A stretch of 5,080 bases of DNA from an uncultured Kordia sp. (GTDB taxonomy: Bacteria; Bacteroidota; Bacteroidia; Flavobacteriales; Flavobacteriaceae): positions 1 to 5,080 of the forward strand of contig CAJXHW010000158.1 in the NCBI GenBank assembly GCA_913054565.1, given 5' to 3'. Numbering within the stretch: the first letter of the stretch is position 1; the number at the start of each line of letters is the position of its first letter. The notes under the pieces were generated by a model, which did not search any database, was not told the DNA's origin, and saw only the letters and a program-made list of their open reading frames with translations. Both the position numbers and the translations under genes were made by a program. Of the stretch, positions 1 through 5,080 are shown in pieces.

Positions 1-346
1 TAATTAAAAAGGAAACGACATCTTATGTCAATTGGTTTAAGGCTAAATGTTAAACACTCCCATTCCTCTCTAATAAAAAATAAATTAGATCGCTTGTGTA
101 ACAAATAATATTCATCTAATCAATTTAATAGAAGTAACCCAATTTTAGCAAAAGCCCCATCAAACTACTCTTCCGAATTAAAGAATGAAGCGATAAAATA
201 TCGTAATGAAGTTTCTAGATGAACATGTAAATATGAATTTATTAAAAAAGCTATTCATATTCTATTATCAGTCAATGGCATATTAGGAATGACGAAAGTG
301 ACTTAAGCAATTCTAATAAATTTCATACGGTAATGCGTAATTTATT
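1..346. other. Gene-poor left flank, possible decayed coding sequence
   Basis: No intact gene is supported here. On the + strand the frame starting at position 1 is interrupted only at 106, 220 and 304. The stretches between look partly protein-like, for example the segment at 145-219 reading LAKAPSNYSSELKNEAIKYR and a few more residues. A different + frame is open from the left edge to a stop at 51-53 and ends ..YVNWFKAKC, which could be the tail of a gene lying outside the window. I recognise no family in either. A small perfect hairpin lies at 17-29 (GACAT, CTT, ATGTC). The stretch could equally be ordinary AT-rich intergenic DNA. Confidence 0.3.
315..346 (-). terminator. Weak stem-loop just after the glycosylase stop codon
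   Basis: AATAAATT at 315-322 and AATTTATT at 339-346 are perfect inverted complements (8 bp). Inside them ACG (327-329) can pair with CGT (336-338), leaving a small bulge on one side. The structure begins at the base next to the stop codon of the minus-strand gene (347-349). It is AT-only in the outer stem and lacks a following U-run, so it would be a poor intrinsic terminator. It may only be mRNA 3'-end structure. Confidence 0.25.
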
Positions 347-979
347 CTATCTAAGTTCGGCTTTTATTCCTTCAATGAATTTATTCTTACCACCATTTGC
401 AGGATGCCTAACGTAGGCAAAATCATATCCTAAATCCCTAATTACAGATTCAGGTTTTCTTCCCAAAGCAATTATTTTGTCAATCTGATATATTTTTAAT
501 AATTCTGACAAGTATACAGTCCCAATTTCTAATTCAGCCTTTTTTGGTGTTCTATTTACTCTTTTGTCAATTTTAGTATGAGGATGAAATGGGAATATAT
601 TCCAAATCAAAGGTTTGTTTGGATAATTTTCTAATTCATTCCACACAATTGTGGCAGAAATTTCGCTCTCAAGTTTTGAATGTTTATTTATACAATTAAA
701 ACCTTGATCCTTATAAAATTGATTTTCAGTCAATACGCGCTCACTTGAAAATGCAATTCCCGTAATTCCACAACCTTTATATCCTGGTGCTTCTCCTAAT
801 AATAGCTTTGTTGGTTTAATTTGGAGCATTTTATTCAAATAAAGCCTTAAATTTTCTCTACGAATTTCGGATTCTTTTGTGTTTCCGAAATATAAATTAG
901 TTGTTTCTTCAGATACGATTTGTTTTGATATTTTATTTATGAAGTTGTCAATTTTATTCAAAATCGGGCTGTTTTTCAA
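347..979 (-). CDS. Uracil-DNA glycosylase superfamily protein
   Basis: This is probably a DNA base-excision enzyme that removes uracil or a related damaged base. Seen: motif 1 GEAPGYKGC at residues 62-70, preceded by the hydrophobic strand TKLLL; a WNIFPFHPH segment at 126-134, like the family's second conserved block; a strand IIALGR at 169-174; and the motif-2-like VRHPANGG at 190-197 with His192. The order and spacing fit the UDG superfamily fold (Pfam PF03167), and 210 residues is a normal length. Only two cysteines (70 and 96) are present, so the four-cysteine iron-sulfur site of family 4 enzymes is missing. The position aligned with the catalytic Asp of family 1 (GQDPY) is Ala, and there is no acidic residue shortly after GEAPG. 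The real substrate is therefore uncertain. The start is TTG at 979-977: the frame is open back to a stop at 1061-1063 without any ATG, GTG or other TTG, and the next TTG is codon 7. It lies 148 bp after the AIPR gene on the same strand, beyond a palindromic element. Confidence 0.8.
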   Translation of the reverse strand: MKNSPILNKIDNFINKISKQIVSEETTNLYFGNTKESEIRRENLRLYLNKMLQIKPTKLLLGEAPGYKGCGITGIAFSSERVLTENQFYKDQGFNCINKHSKLESEISATIVWNELENYPNKPLIWNIFPFHPHTKIDKRVNRTPKKAELEIGTVYLSELLKIYQIDKIIALGRKPESVIRDLGYDFAYVRHPANGGKNKFIEGIKAELR

Positions 980-984
980 AGGTT

Positions 985-1118
985 CGGCAACGGTTAGTAT
1001 ATGAAAAGTAGGTGTTTGCGAAGCACGAAACTTTCGGTTAAGAACAATGTTTGATACGAATCAAAAATCTTGAATTCATTACTGTATCGCCTATTTTTTA
1101 TATAAGTTGTTATGTACA
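985..1118. repeat. Imperfect palindromic element between two genes (attC-like shape)
   Basis: The outer arms at about 989-1014 and 1088-1111 are imperfectly complementary: AAC, TTA, TATA, AAAA and TAGG blocks pair in order, with an extrahelical G at 997 and short size mismatches between the arms. The interior holds a 6-bp hairpin, TTTGAT (1050-1055) with ATCAAA (1060-1065). The element fills nearly the whole space between the AIPR stop and the glycosylase start. Long imperfect hairpins with unpaired bases on one arm are characteristic of integron attC sites. The ends here do not match the canonical GTTRRRY / RYYYAAC cores, so only the shape is similar. From memory, rather than a search, such elements recur between accessory genes in flavobacteria. 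Its right end is one copy of the inverted repeat that flanks the AIPR gene. Confidence 0.5.
1099..1118 (+). repeat. Inverted repeat, copy 1 (downstream of the AIPR gene)
   Basis: The 20 bases read TATATAA, GTT, GTTATGTACA. They match the reverse complement of 3165-3184 at 17 of 20 positions, differing only in the central three bases. This copy ends 9 bp from the AIPR stop codon, with its TGTACA end facing the gene. It is also the outer end of the palindromic element. Confidence 0.65.
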
Positions 1119-1127
1119 GTTTTGTAT

Positions 1128-3143
1128 CTATTCTTTTAGTTTTAGTGATTCTGGGTCAACTCTTTCACTATCTATTGATATGACATTACCATCTTGGTCA
1201 AATACAACACCATCTTTTTGAGTATATCTCAACCCTTCTTCAATTAGTGTAGCTACAGCAGAAAAATAATCAGGTTTGCTACAATCTAATTTGCTACACA
1301 CCTCAATATGAACTCCTGGTTTCCAGGGCTGTTCAGGTAATGTCTCATTGACTTGCGAAAGGAATTCTCTAGTAACTTCCTTTTTCTTAGGTTTTATATT
1401 TGGTGTTTGTGTTTTCGCTCTTTTTGGATTCAATGTAATATTATTACTATGAATTATTTTTTCTATATGTTTAATATCCCATTCAATTTTTGCGTCTTCA
1501 CATACTTTCAATAAGAAGGCTTTACTGTTCCTTTTTCTCTGATTGACTTTGTCGAATAAATTCCAACTTTTTTCGAACTCCTCATTTGTTAGAATGCTTA
1601 AATCCATATTAACGATATCGCTTATACTAAAATTAAAGCTGTTGAAAACTCTAGATAGAGTGATAAAACTGATAAATTGTCTTTTCCCTTTTAAAAATTG
1701 TTCACTTTTATGGTTAGGATTTGGTCTTTTAGTTTCAATAAATGTGTCCGTTAATTTTAGAATTAAAACTACTTTTGGCCAAACGTTTAAATCAGTTGAT
1801 TCAGAAAAAACAAGTCCATAAGCTGATTCAGATCTCATAAACCTAGATCTTAAATTTGTAGCTTGATGTGGAGCTTTTAAGACTAGATTTAGTATTCCTG
1901 CTGCTGCATAAAGTGGAGTTATTATTTGTTCCGTTGATAAGCCTTGATTCTTATAAAAGTTTTTCCGTCTTTCATAAAACAGGTCATTTCTTTTAAAGAC
2001 TTCTTCTATATCACGTTGTATTTTATCTGTAGCGTGCAGTGAAGCTAACTCTACGATTGTTTGGTTGTTAGTAGCACGAATAATTTTATCCCTAATCGTA
2101 TCTTCTTTTGATACAATAATTTTAACCAAAACTGATCTTTTATTTATGTCTTGCCCGCTATTACTAAAATGTCTAAAAATTGACTCTGTTGTCTGTAATC
2201 CATTTACTATTTGAATGTTTTCAACTTGAATATGTTTACCTACAACACTTGCTCCGTTAGCTAATATTGTGACACCATTGTTAAGCAGCCAAAAGTCGGG
2301 AGACTCTTGGTTTTCTAAGGTAATTCGGATGTCTTCGTTTACGCGATTTAACCCCATAAAATCTCTCACGTTAGAATCAAATAAATATCGTTTCAGTTTA
2401 CCTTCATCACTTACAAAATTGTAATAATCTTCTAAATCTACAAGAAGAACATATCTTTCACCACTTGATAAAACTTCTTTAAAGGGTAAGTCAAACGAAA
2501 AATTAGGAGTTTTTCTGTGTAGTTTAATTAATTCAGTTGATCCGTAAAAGTTAAATAATGGATTGCTATTCCCAAATGAATCCTTAGAAATTTGTTCTAT
2601 TTGTTTTGATCTAGATATTATGGATTCCCCCATATCGTCCGTGTTACCTCTTGAGGCATAAATGAAATGGATGTTAAATTCACTAAGTCGAGGAGAGACT
2701 TTTCTATATGCTAATTTTAAATTATTCCTTTTTAATATTATCTCTTCTGAATAGTCTCCCTTGAAATTTTCACTATCTATTGTAAAGTCAAAAAGCTCAG
2801 TTATGCTGGCTACCAAATTATCTAATGGAGCTTGTTTAAATGTACTATGATGCTTGCAGGTGATAATCCACACATCCAGTACAGAGCCCATCTTAGGCCA
2901 TTTGAATGTTTGTGGATCGGAAAGGTAGTGTCCATTAACTAAAATATAAAAACCATCTATTCCCCCATCATTTCTTCCATCAACACTTCCGTGAATAATT
3001 TCTTCAATAGAAAGGTCATATTCTTTCAGGGATTGTTCAAATGCAAAATGCTCAAATGCTTCATCACGTTTTTCGGATGGTAGTTTTAATTCAACTCTAT
3101 CATCAATGATTCCATCAATAAGTAAAATGTCATTTTTTGCCAT
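1128..3143 (-). CDS. AIPR-family protein with nuclease-like N-terminal region
   Basis: This is a probable phage-defence effector of the AIPR family (Pfam PF10592; the name comes from abortive infection phage resistance). Seen: the AIPR core at roughly residues 228-500, with NVRDFMG at 258-264, VNEDIRITL at 268-276, FWLLNNGVTILANG at 284-297 and IQIVNGLQTTESIF at 310-323, the family's most recognisable stretch. The N-terminal region (about 25-120) resembles PD-(D/E)XK or Mrr-like nucleases: a helical FEHFAFEQ segment, then GRNDGGIDGFYI at 56-67 (Asp63) and a strand VWIITCKHH at 91-99 (Lys97). The usual Glu or Gln two residues before the lysine is Thr95, so cleavage activity is uncertain. Residues 575-590 are a Lys/Pro-rich linker and the last 80 or so residues are unassigned. 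The ATG at 3143-3141 follows an A-rich leader without a Shine-Dalgarno site. The gene is intact, uninterrupted and tightly bracketed by an inverted repeat. The target and trigger cannot be read from the sequence. Confidence 0.85.
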   Translation of the reverse strand: MAKNDILLIDGIIDDRVELKLPSEKRDEAFEHFAFEQSLKEYDLSIEEIIHGSVDGRNDGGIDGFYILVNGHYLSDPQTFKWPKMGSVLDVWIITCKHHSTFKQAPLDNLVASITELFDFTIDSENFKGDYSEEIILKRNNLKLAYRKVSPRLSEFNIHFIYASRGNTDDMGESIISRSKQIEQISKDSFGNSNPLFNFYGSTELIKLHRKTPNFSFDLPFKEVLSSGERYVLLVDLEDYYNFVSDEGKLKRYLFDSNVRDFMGLNRVNEDIRITLENQESPDFWLLNNGVTILANGASVVGKHIQVENIQIVNGLQTTESIFRHFSNSGQDINKRSVLVKIIVSKEDTIRDKIIRATNNQTIVELASLHATDKIQRDIEEVFKRNDLFYERRKNFYKNQGLSTEQIITPLYAAAGILNLVLKAPHQATNLRSRFMRSESAYGLVFSESTDLNVWPKVVLILKLTDTFIETKRPNPNHKSEQFLKGKRQFISFITLSRVFNSFNFSISDIVNMDLSILTNEEFEKSWNLFDKVNQRKRNSKAFLLKVCEDAKIEWDIKHIEKIIHSNNITLNPKRAKTQTPNIKPKKKEVTREFLSQVNETLPEQPWKPGVHIEVCSKLDCSKPDYFSAVATLIEEGLRYTQKDGVVFDQDGNVISIDSERVDPESLKLKE

Positions 3144-3164
3144 AAGTTATTCTTGGTTTGTTAT

Positions 3165-3184
3165 TGTACATAACTCGTTATATA
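3165..3184 (-). repeat. Inverted repeat, copy 2 (upstream of the AIPR gene)
   Basis: Read on the minus strand this is TATATAA, CGA, GTTATGTACA. It is identical to copy 1 at 1099-1118 except for the three central bases. It lies 21 bp upstream of the AIPR start codon, with its TGTACA end facing the gene, so both copies point inward. I do not find an obvious long second arm beside this copy, unlike copy 1. Confidence 0.65.
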
Positions 3185-3248
3185 GTTATATTTTCAACTG
3201 TTAACCCTGCAATATTCCACCGATAACATTACTTTTTGGTTTTGTTAT

Positions 3249-3280
3249 CAAATTTTACACTGTTTCATTTTTATAACAAA
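3249..3280 (-). promoter_or_regulatory. Candidate Bacteroidota-type promoter for the AIPR gene
   Basis: On the minus strand TTTG (3280-3277) is followed, after 19 bases, by TAAAATTTG (3257-3249). The Bacteroidota primary-sigma consensus is TTTG, about 19-20 bases, then TAnnTTTG. The match has one extra base between TA and TTTG, so it is close but imperfect. Transcription would start near 3243 and give a leader of about 100 nt that includes inverted repeat copy 2. Chance matches are common in DNA this AT-rich. Confidence 0.3.
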
Positions 3281-3462
3281 CTCTTAAATTGAATAAGAAA
3301 AGAATGCTATTGTTGTGGGTTTTATTAATTCAAATTTAATTTATTTATATGGCATAAAAAAAGAACATTCGATTAATTTTATATACGATATATATATCAA
3401 TTCCCTTCATTTTTTCTATTACATATATCAAAACCTTGAAATTATTAAAATTACCTAATAAA

Positions 3463-3488
3463 AAAAATCACGGTTTTCCGTGATTTTT
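3463..3488. terminator. Strong intrinsic terminator-like hairpin, either strand
   Basis: AAAAATCACGG (3463-3473) and CCGTGATTTTT (3478-3488) form a perfect 11-bp stem with a TTTT loop. The minus strand is followed by a longer U-run (the seven A of 3461-3467), so minus-strand termination should be stronger. No gene ends close by on either strand. That makes a plain gene terminator less obvious and leaves leader attenuation or the end of a small RNA as options. Confidence 0.55.
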
Positions 3489-3510
3489 ATGCCTCACTGA
3501 AAACCGTGAG
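3468..3510. promoter_or_regulatory. Alternative hairpins competing with the 3463-3488 stem
   Basis: TCACGGTTTTC (3468-3478) is a perfect 11-bp complement of GAAAACCGTGA (3499-3509), and pairing them would dissolve the terminator stem. The 3' part can also form its own small hairpin, CTCAC (3493-3497) with GTGAG (3506-3510). On the minus strand the order is small hairpin, then terminator stem, with the alternative pairing acting as an anti-terminator. The next gene in that direction is the AIPR gene, about 320 nt on. The mutually exclusive pairings are seen directly; a regulatory role is inference, and an old duplicated or inverted repeat unit is an alternative. Confidence 0.4.
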
Positions 3511-3647
3511 CAAGACAAATATTAATATGTTAATCAAACGCTAAGCACTTGTTAATGTTAAGTTAAAGCCTCTATTAACATGAAACATTTAATAATTGAT
3601 ATCGTCTATTAAGTATCAAATAAAAACAACAAATAAAATATTTAGTT

Positions 3648-3846
3648 ATGAAATCAGTATACAATACACCAACAGCAGCAAGAAAGTTTAGTTATTTTAC
3701 AAACTTTAAAAACAGTAAAAGAATTACTTGGACAGAACAACGTAACTTTAGTTGTTGAGAACCTATATTATAATAATGGAAAAAGCCCAATAGTTACTAT
3801 TGGGCTTTTTTTTATTCATAATGCTAAAATCATAGGCAATCATTAA
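3648..3846 (+). pseudogene. Small gene apparently broken by a one-base frameshift
   Basis: ATG at 3648 opens a 36-codon frame beginning MKSVYNTPTAARK and stopping at 3756-3758; its second half looks unlike a protein. The next frame is open from 3652 to a stop at 3844-3846, has no ATG, GTG or TTG start of its own, and reads very protein-like: LVILQTLKTVKELLGQ, then NNVTLVVENLYYNNG. Joining the two near 3687-3692 by skipping one base would give MKSVYNTPTAARKFVILQTL and onward, a natural-looking product of about 45-65 residues. I recognise no family. The terminator at 3780-3813 lies inside the second frame, so the ancestral stop was probably near 3780. A sequencing error, a true pseudogene or +1 frameshifting are all possible. 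Confidence 0.35.
3780..3813 (+). terminator. Rho-independent terminator
   Basis: AAAAAGCCCAATAG (3780-3793) pairs perfectly with CTATTGGGCTTTTT (3797-3810) across a TTA loop, and the right arm runs into eight T (3806-3813). This is the clearest intrinsic terminator in the window. It sits just after the small frameshifted ORF on the + strand, which supports that ORF once being transcribed. The A-run on the left side would allow some termination on the minus strand too. Confidence 0.8.
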
Positions 3847-3871
3847 AGCATAAACAGCTTAATTTTGCCTT

Positions 3872-4135
3872 ATGCAATACTCTAAATATTTTGGATTAAT
3901 AACCAAGGAAAATGGCAATCTAAACTTGTCAAAAAATCAGTTTCAAAGACTAATGAACATAGTTTTTATTGAAGGGGTTATTAACGGAATGAATAAAGCA
4001 AAGGAAACATACAAGGGTACTGAAAAATATTACCGATATGATACTTTGATTTTTAGGCATAGCATGAAACTTTCGGACCTCACTGGAAATTTACCACCGG
4101 AAAGTTTACTCAAAGAAATGTTTAAACTCAATTAA
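3872..4135 (+). CDS. Hypothetical protein, 87 residues
   Basis: I do not recognise this protein. It is 87 residues, soluble and mixed in character: no signal peptide or membrane segment, a basic and aromatic-rich middle (YKGTEKYYRYDTLIFRH, residues 47-63), and a short C-terminal helix-like stretch ending KEMFKLN. The composition is coherent for a folded protein and ATG is the first codon. There is no Shine-Dalgarno site. TAATTTTG at 3860-3867 exactly matches the Bacteroidota TAnnTTTG box, but no TTTG element lies at the right distance, and a start there would give an almost leaderless mRNA. The gene follows a strong terminator, so it would need its own promoter, and it converges with the serine dehydratase gene 28 bp away. 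Confidence 0.5.
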   Translation: MQYSKYFGLITKENGNLNLSKNQFQRLMNIVFIEGVINGMNKAKETYKGTEKYYRYDTLIFRHSMKLSDLTGNLPPESLLKEMFKLN

Positions 4136-4157
4136 GTTTTCTATTCTATTTGAGTTT
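4124..4157. terminator. Possible shared terminator of two convergent genes
   Basis: AAACTCAA (4124-4131) and TTGAGTTT (4150-4157) are perfect 8-bp complements around an 18-nt loop, with T-rich sequence on the right. The left arm overlaps the last codons of the 87-residue ORF and the right arm lies 6 bp beyond the serine dehydratase stop. The stem is short and AT-rich, so this is a weak call. Confidence 0.3.
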
Positions 4158-4163
4158 TATAAA

Positions 4164-5080
4164 CTAGCAACTAATTTTAACATGTCCTTTCGTTAATTCA
4201 TTTTCAATTTTTTGTGCTGTTGGTGTCATAGCCAAGCCTCCAAGTCCAGTACAACAATGTTGATGTGGCATGGCTTTTCCAACTTTGTTCATCGCTTCAA
4301 CAACCTCATCAAAAGGTATGAGGTGTTTGTAATCTGCTAACGCCATATTAGCACTTGACAATGCATTACTAGCCGCCATCACATTTTTCCCTAAACAAGG
4401 TGCCTCTACCCTATTTCCTATCGGGTCGCAAATAATACCCAATGCATTTTGCAATGCAATTGATGCAGCACCTACTGCTTGATTTAAACTACCTTCTGCA
4501 AAGGTTACCAATGCAGCAGCAGCCATGCTCCCGGCAGAGCCCGTTTCTGCCATACAACCTGCCTCTTCAGCTGCAAACGTAGATCCCTTTGCGATAAACA
4601 CCCCTATAATACCTGCAGCAAACAATGCTTTTACAATTTCATCATCGCTATAATTCATAACTCTAGCAGCACCAATTACTGTTCCCGGTAAGGTTCCGCA
4701 AGAACCTGCAGTAGGCGCAGCAACAATTATACCCATGCTACTCTTTACCTCCATCATAGCAGTTGTAGCCAAAATTATTTCGTTAGTCAAAGGATTTCCA
4801 AGAAGACTACCTGACTTTATTTTGTTTTGAAAACCTGGAGCTTGACTGGGTAATATTCGGTCTTCATAACTCGTCCCTTCAATTCCGATGTTAACAGCAT
4901 TTTTAAAAATATCAACCAGATTAAGCATCATCTTATACAAATGCTCTTCTGAAAATCCACTTCTAGAAGCCTCATATTTTAATGCTAATTCCCATAAACT
5001 TAAATCGTGAACCTCATTATAAGCCTCCATTTCTTTACAAGTTGTAAATGGCATGTTTGCTTCTGCTCCTAAAATCGGAA
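4164..5080 (-). CDS. sdaA: Iron-sulfur L-serine dehydratase, alpha (catalytic) region, partial
   Basis: It deaminates L-serine to pyruvate and ammonia in the cytoplasm, using an oxygen-sensitive [4Fe-4S] cluster. Numbered from the Met at 5054: APTAGSCGTLPG at 113-124; EEAGCMAE at 163-170 with Cys167; ICDPIGNRVEAPC at 208-220 with Cys209 and Cys220; and the conserved MPHQHCCTGLGGLAMTPTA at 262-280. The 42- and 11-residue spacings of Cys167, Cys209 and Cys220 equal those of the cluster ligands (343, 385, 396) known for the Legionella enzyme. The chain ends in Cys296, like the C-terminal cysteine that enters the active site there. The frame stays open to the right edge with no stop before 5080. 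This could be a two-subunit alpha chain starting at 5054, with AGGAG at 5066-5070 eleven bases upstream, or the back half of a single-chain beta-alpha enzyme whose N-terminal half lies outside. No beta-domain residues are visible. Confidence 0.93.
   Translation of the reverse strand, partial: PILGAEANMPFTTCKEMEAYNEVHDLSLWELALKYEASRSGFSEEHLYKMMLNLVDIFKNAVNIGIEGTSYEDRILPSQAPGFQNKIKSGSLLGNPLTNEIILATTAMMEVKSSMGIIVAAPTAGSCGTLPGTVIGAARVMNYSDDEIVKALFAAGIIGVFIAKGSTFAAEEAGCMAETGSAGSMAAAALVTFAEGSLNQAVGAASIALQNALGIICDPIGNRVEAPCLGKNVMAASNALSSANMALADYKHLIPFDEVVEAMNKVGKAMPHQHCCTGLGGLAMTPTAQKIENELTKGHVKISC

Larger units (their letters stand above)
3185..3647. other. Long non-coding stretch upstream of the AIPR gene
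   Basis: This very AT-rich stretch has no supportable gene on either strand. It holds a candidate minus-strand promoter (3249-3280), a 12-bp AT palindrome GATATATATATC at 3387-3398, the switch-like hairpin pair at 3463-3510, and a loose inverted repeat TGTTAAT (3550-3556) with ATTAACA (3574-3580). It separates divergent genes, so it may carry control sites for both directions. Confidence 0.5.

Noticed and set aside
985..1118. True integron attC site
   Set aside because: The shape is similar, but the ends do not match the GTTRRRY and RYYYAAC core boxes and no integrase is in the window, so I call it only attC-like.
1543..1821. A 92-codon ORF on the + strand
   Set aside because: It lies entirely antisense within the intact AIPR gene, its translation is low in complexity and Leu/Ser/Phe-rich, and it has no initiation signal.
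1128..3143. Transposon bounded by terminal inverted repeats
   Set aside because: No transposase is present, the AIPR protein is not one, and no target-site duplication could be identified next to the repeats.
3387..3398. AT palindrome GATATATATATC as a regulator site
   Set aside because: Alternating AT runs arise easily in DNA of this composition, and no second copy or promoter lies nearby.
1..5080. CRISPR array, tRNA or rRNA
   Set aside because: No regularly spaced repeats, cloverleaf with its conserved loops, or rRNA-like segments were seen on either strand.

Overview
The window is about 70% A+T by eye. It has no convincing Shine-Dalgarno sites before most genes and carries long, AT-rich intergenic regions. 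That composition, and a promoter candidate that approximates the Bacteroidota TTTG / TAnnTTTG pattern, suggest a member of the Bacteroidota, probably a flavobacterium. This is inference from style; no rRNA or marker gene is present.

Layout, left to right. Positions 1-346 hold no intact gene. Some protein-like but interrupted reading frame is visible on the + strand and may be decayed coding DNA. Positions 347-979 (-) encode a 210-residue protein of the uracil-DNA glycosylase superfamily, starting at TTG. Positions 985-1118 are an imperfect palindromic element. Positions 1128-3143 (-) encode a 671-residue AIPR-family protein (a name derived from abortive infection phage resistance), with a PD-(D/E)XK-like N-terminal region. 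This gene is closely bracketed by a 20-bp inverted repeat (17 of 20 identical) at 1099-1118 and 3165-3184. Positions 3185-3647 are non-coding, with a possible promoter for the AIPR gene and a hairpin at 3463-3488 that can re-pair into a different structure. Positions 3648-3846 (+) look like a very small gene broken by a one-base frameshift, overlapped by a strong terminator at 3780-3813. Positions 3872-4135 (+) are an unrecognised 87-residue ORF. Positions 4164-5080 (-) are the catalytic alpha region of an iron-sulfur L-serine dehydratase, open to the right edge.

Reading. The serine dehydratase is ordinary core metabolism. The left two thirds look accessory: two same-strand genes, one of a phage-resistance-associated family and one of a DNA-base-excision family, separated by a palindromic element whose end is repeated in inverse orientation on the far side of the AIPR gene. 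The most interesting hypothesis is that the AIPR gene, possibly with the glycosylase, is a mobile cassette-like defence unit that carries no recombinase of its own. The repeats and domain signatures are seen directly; mobility and joint function are inferred.
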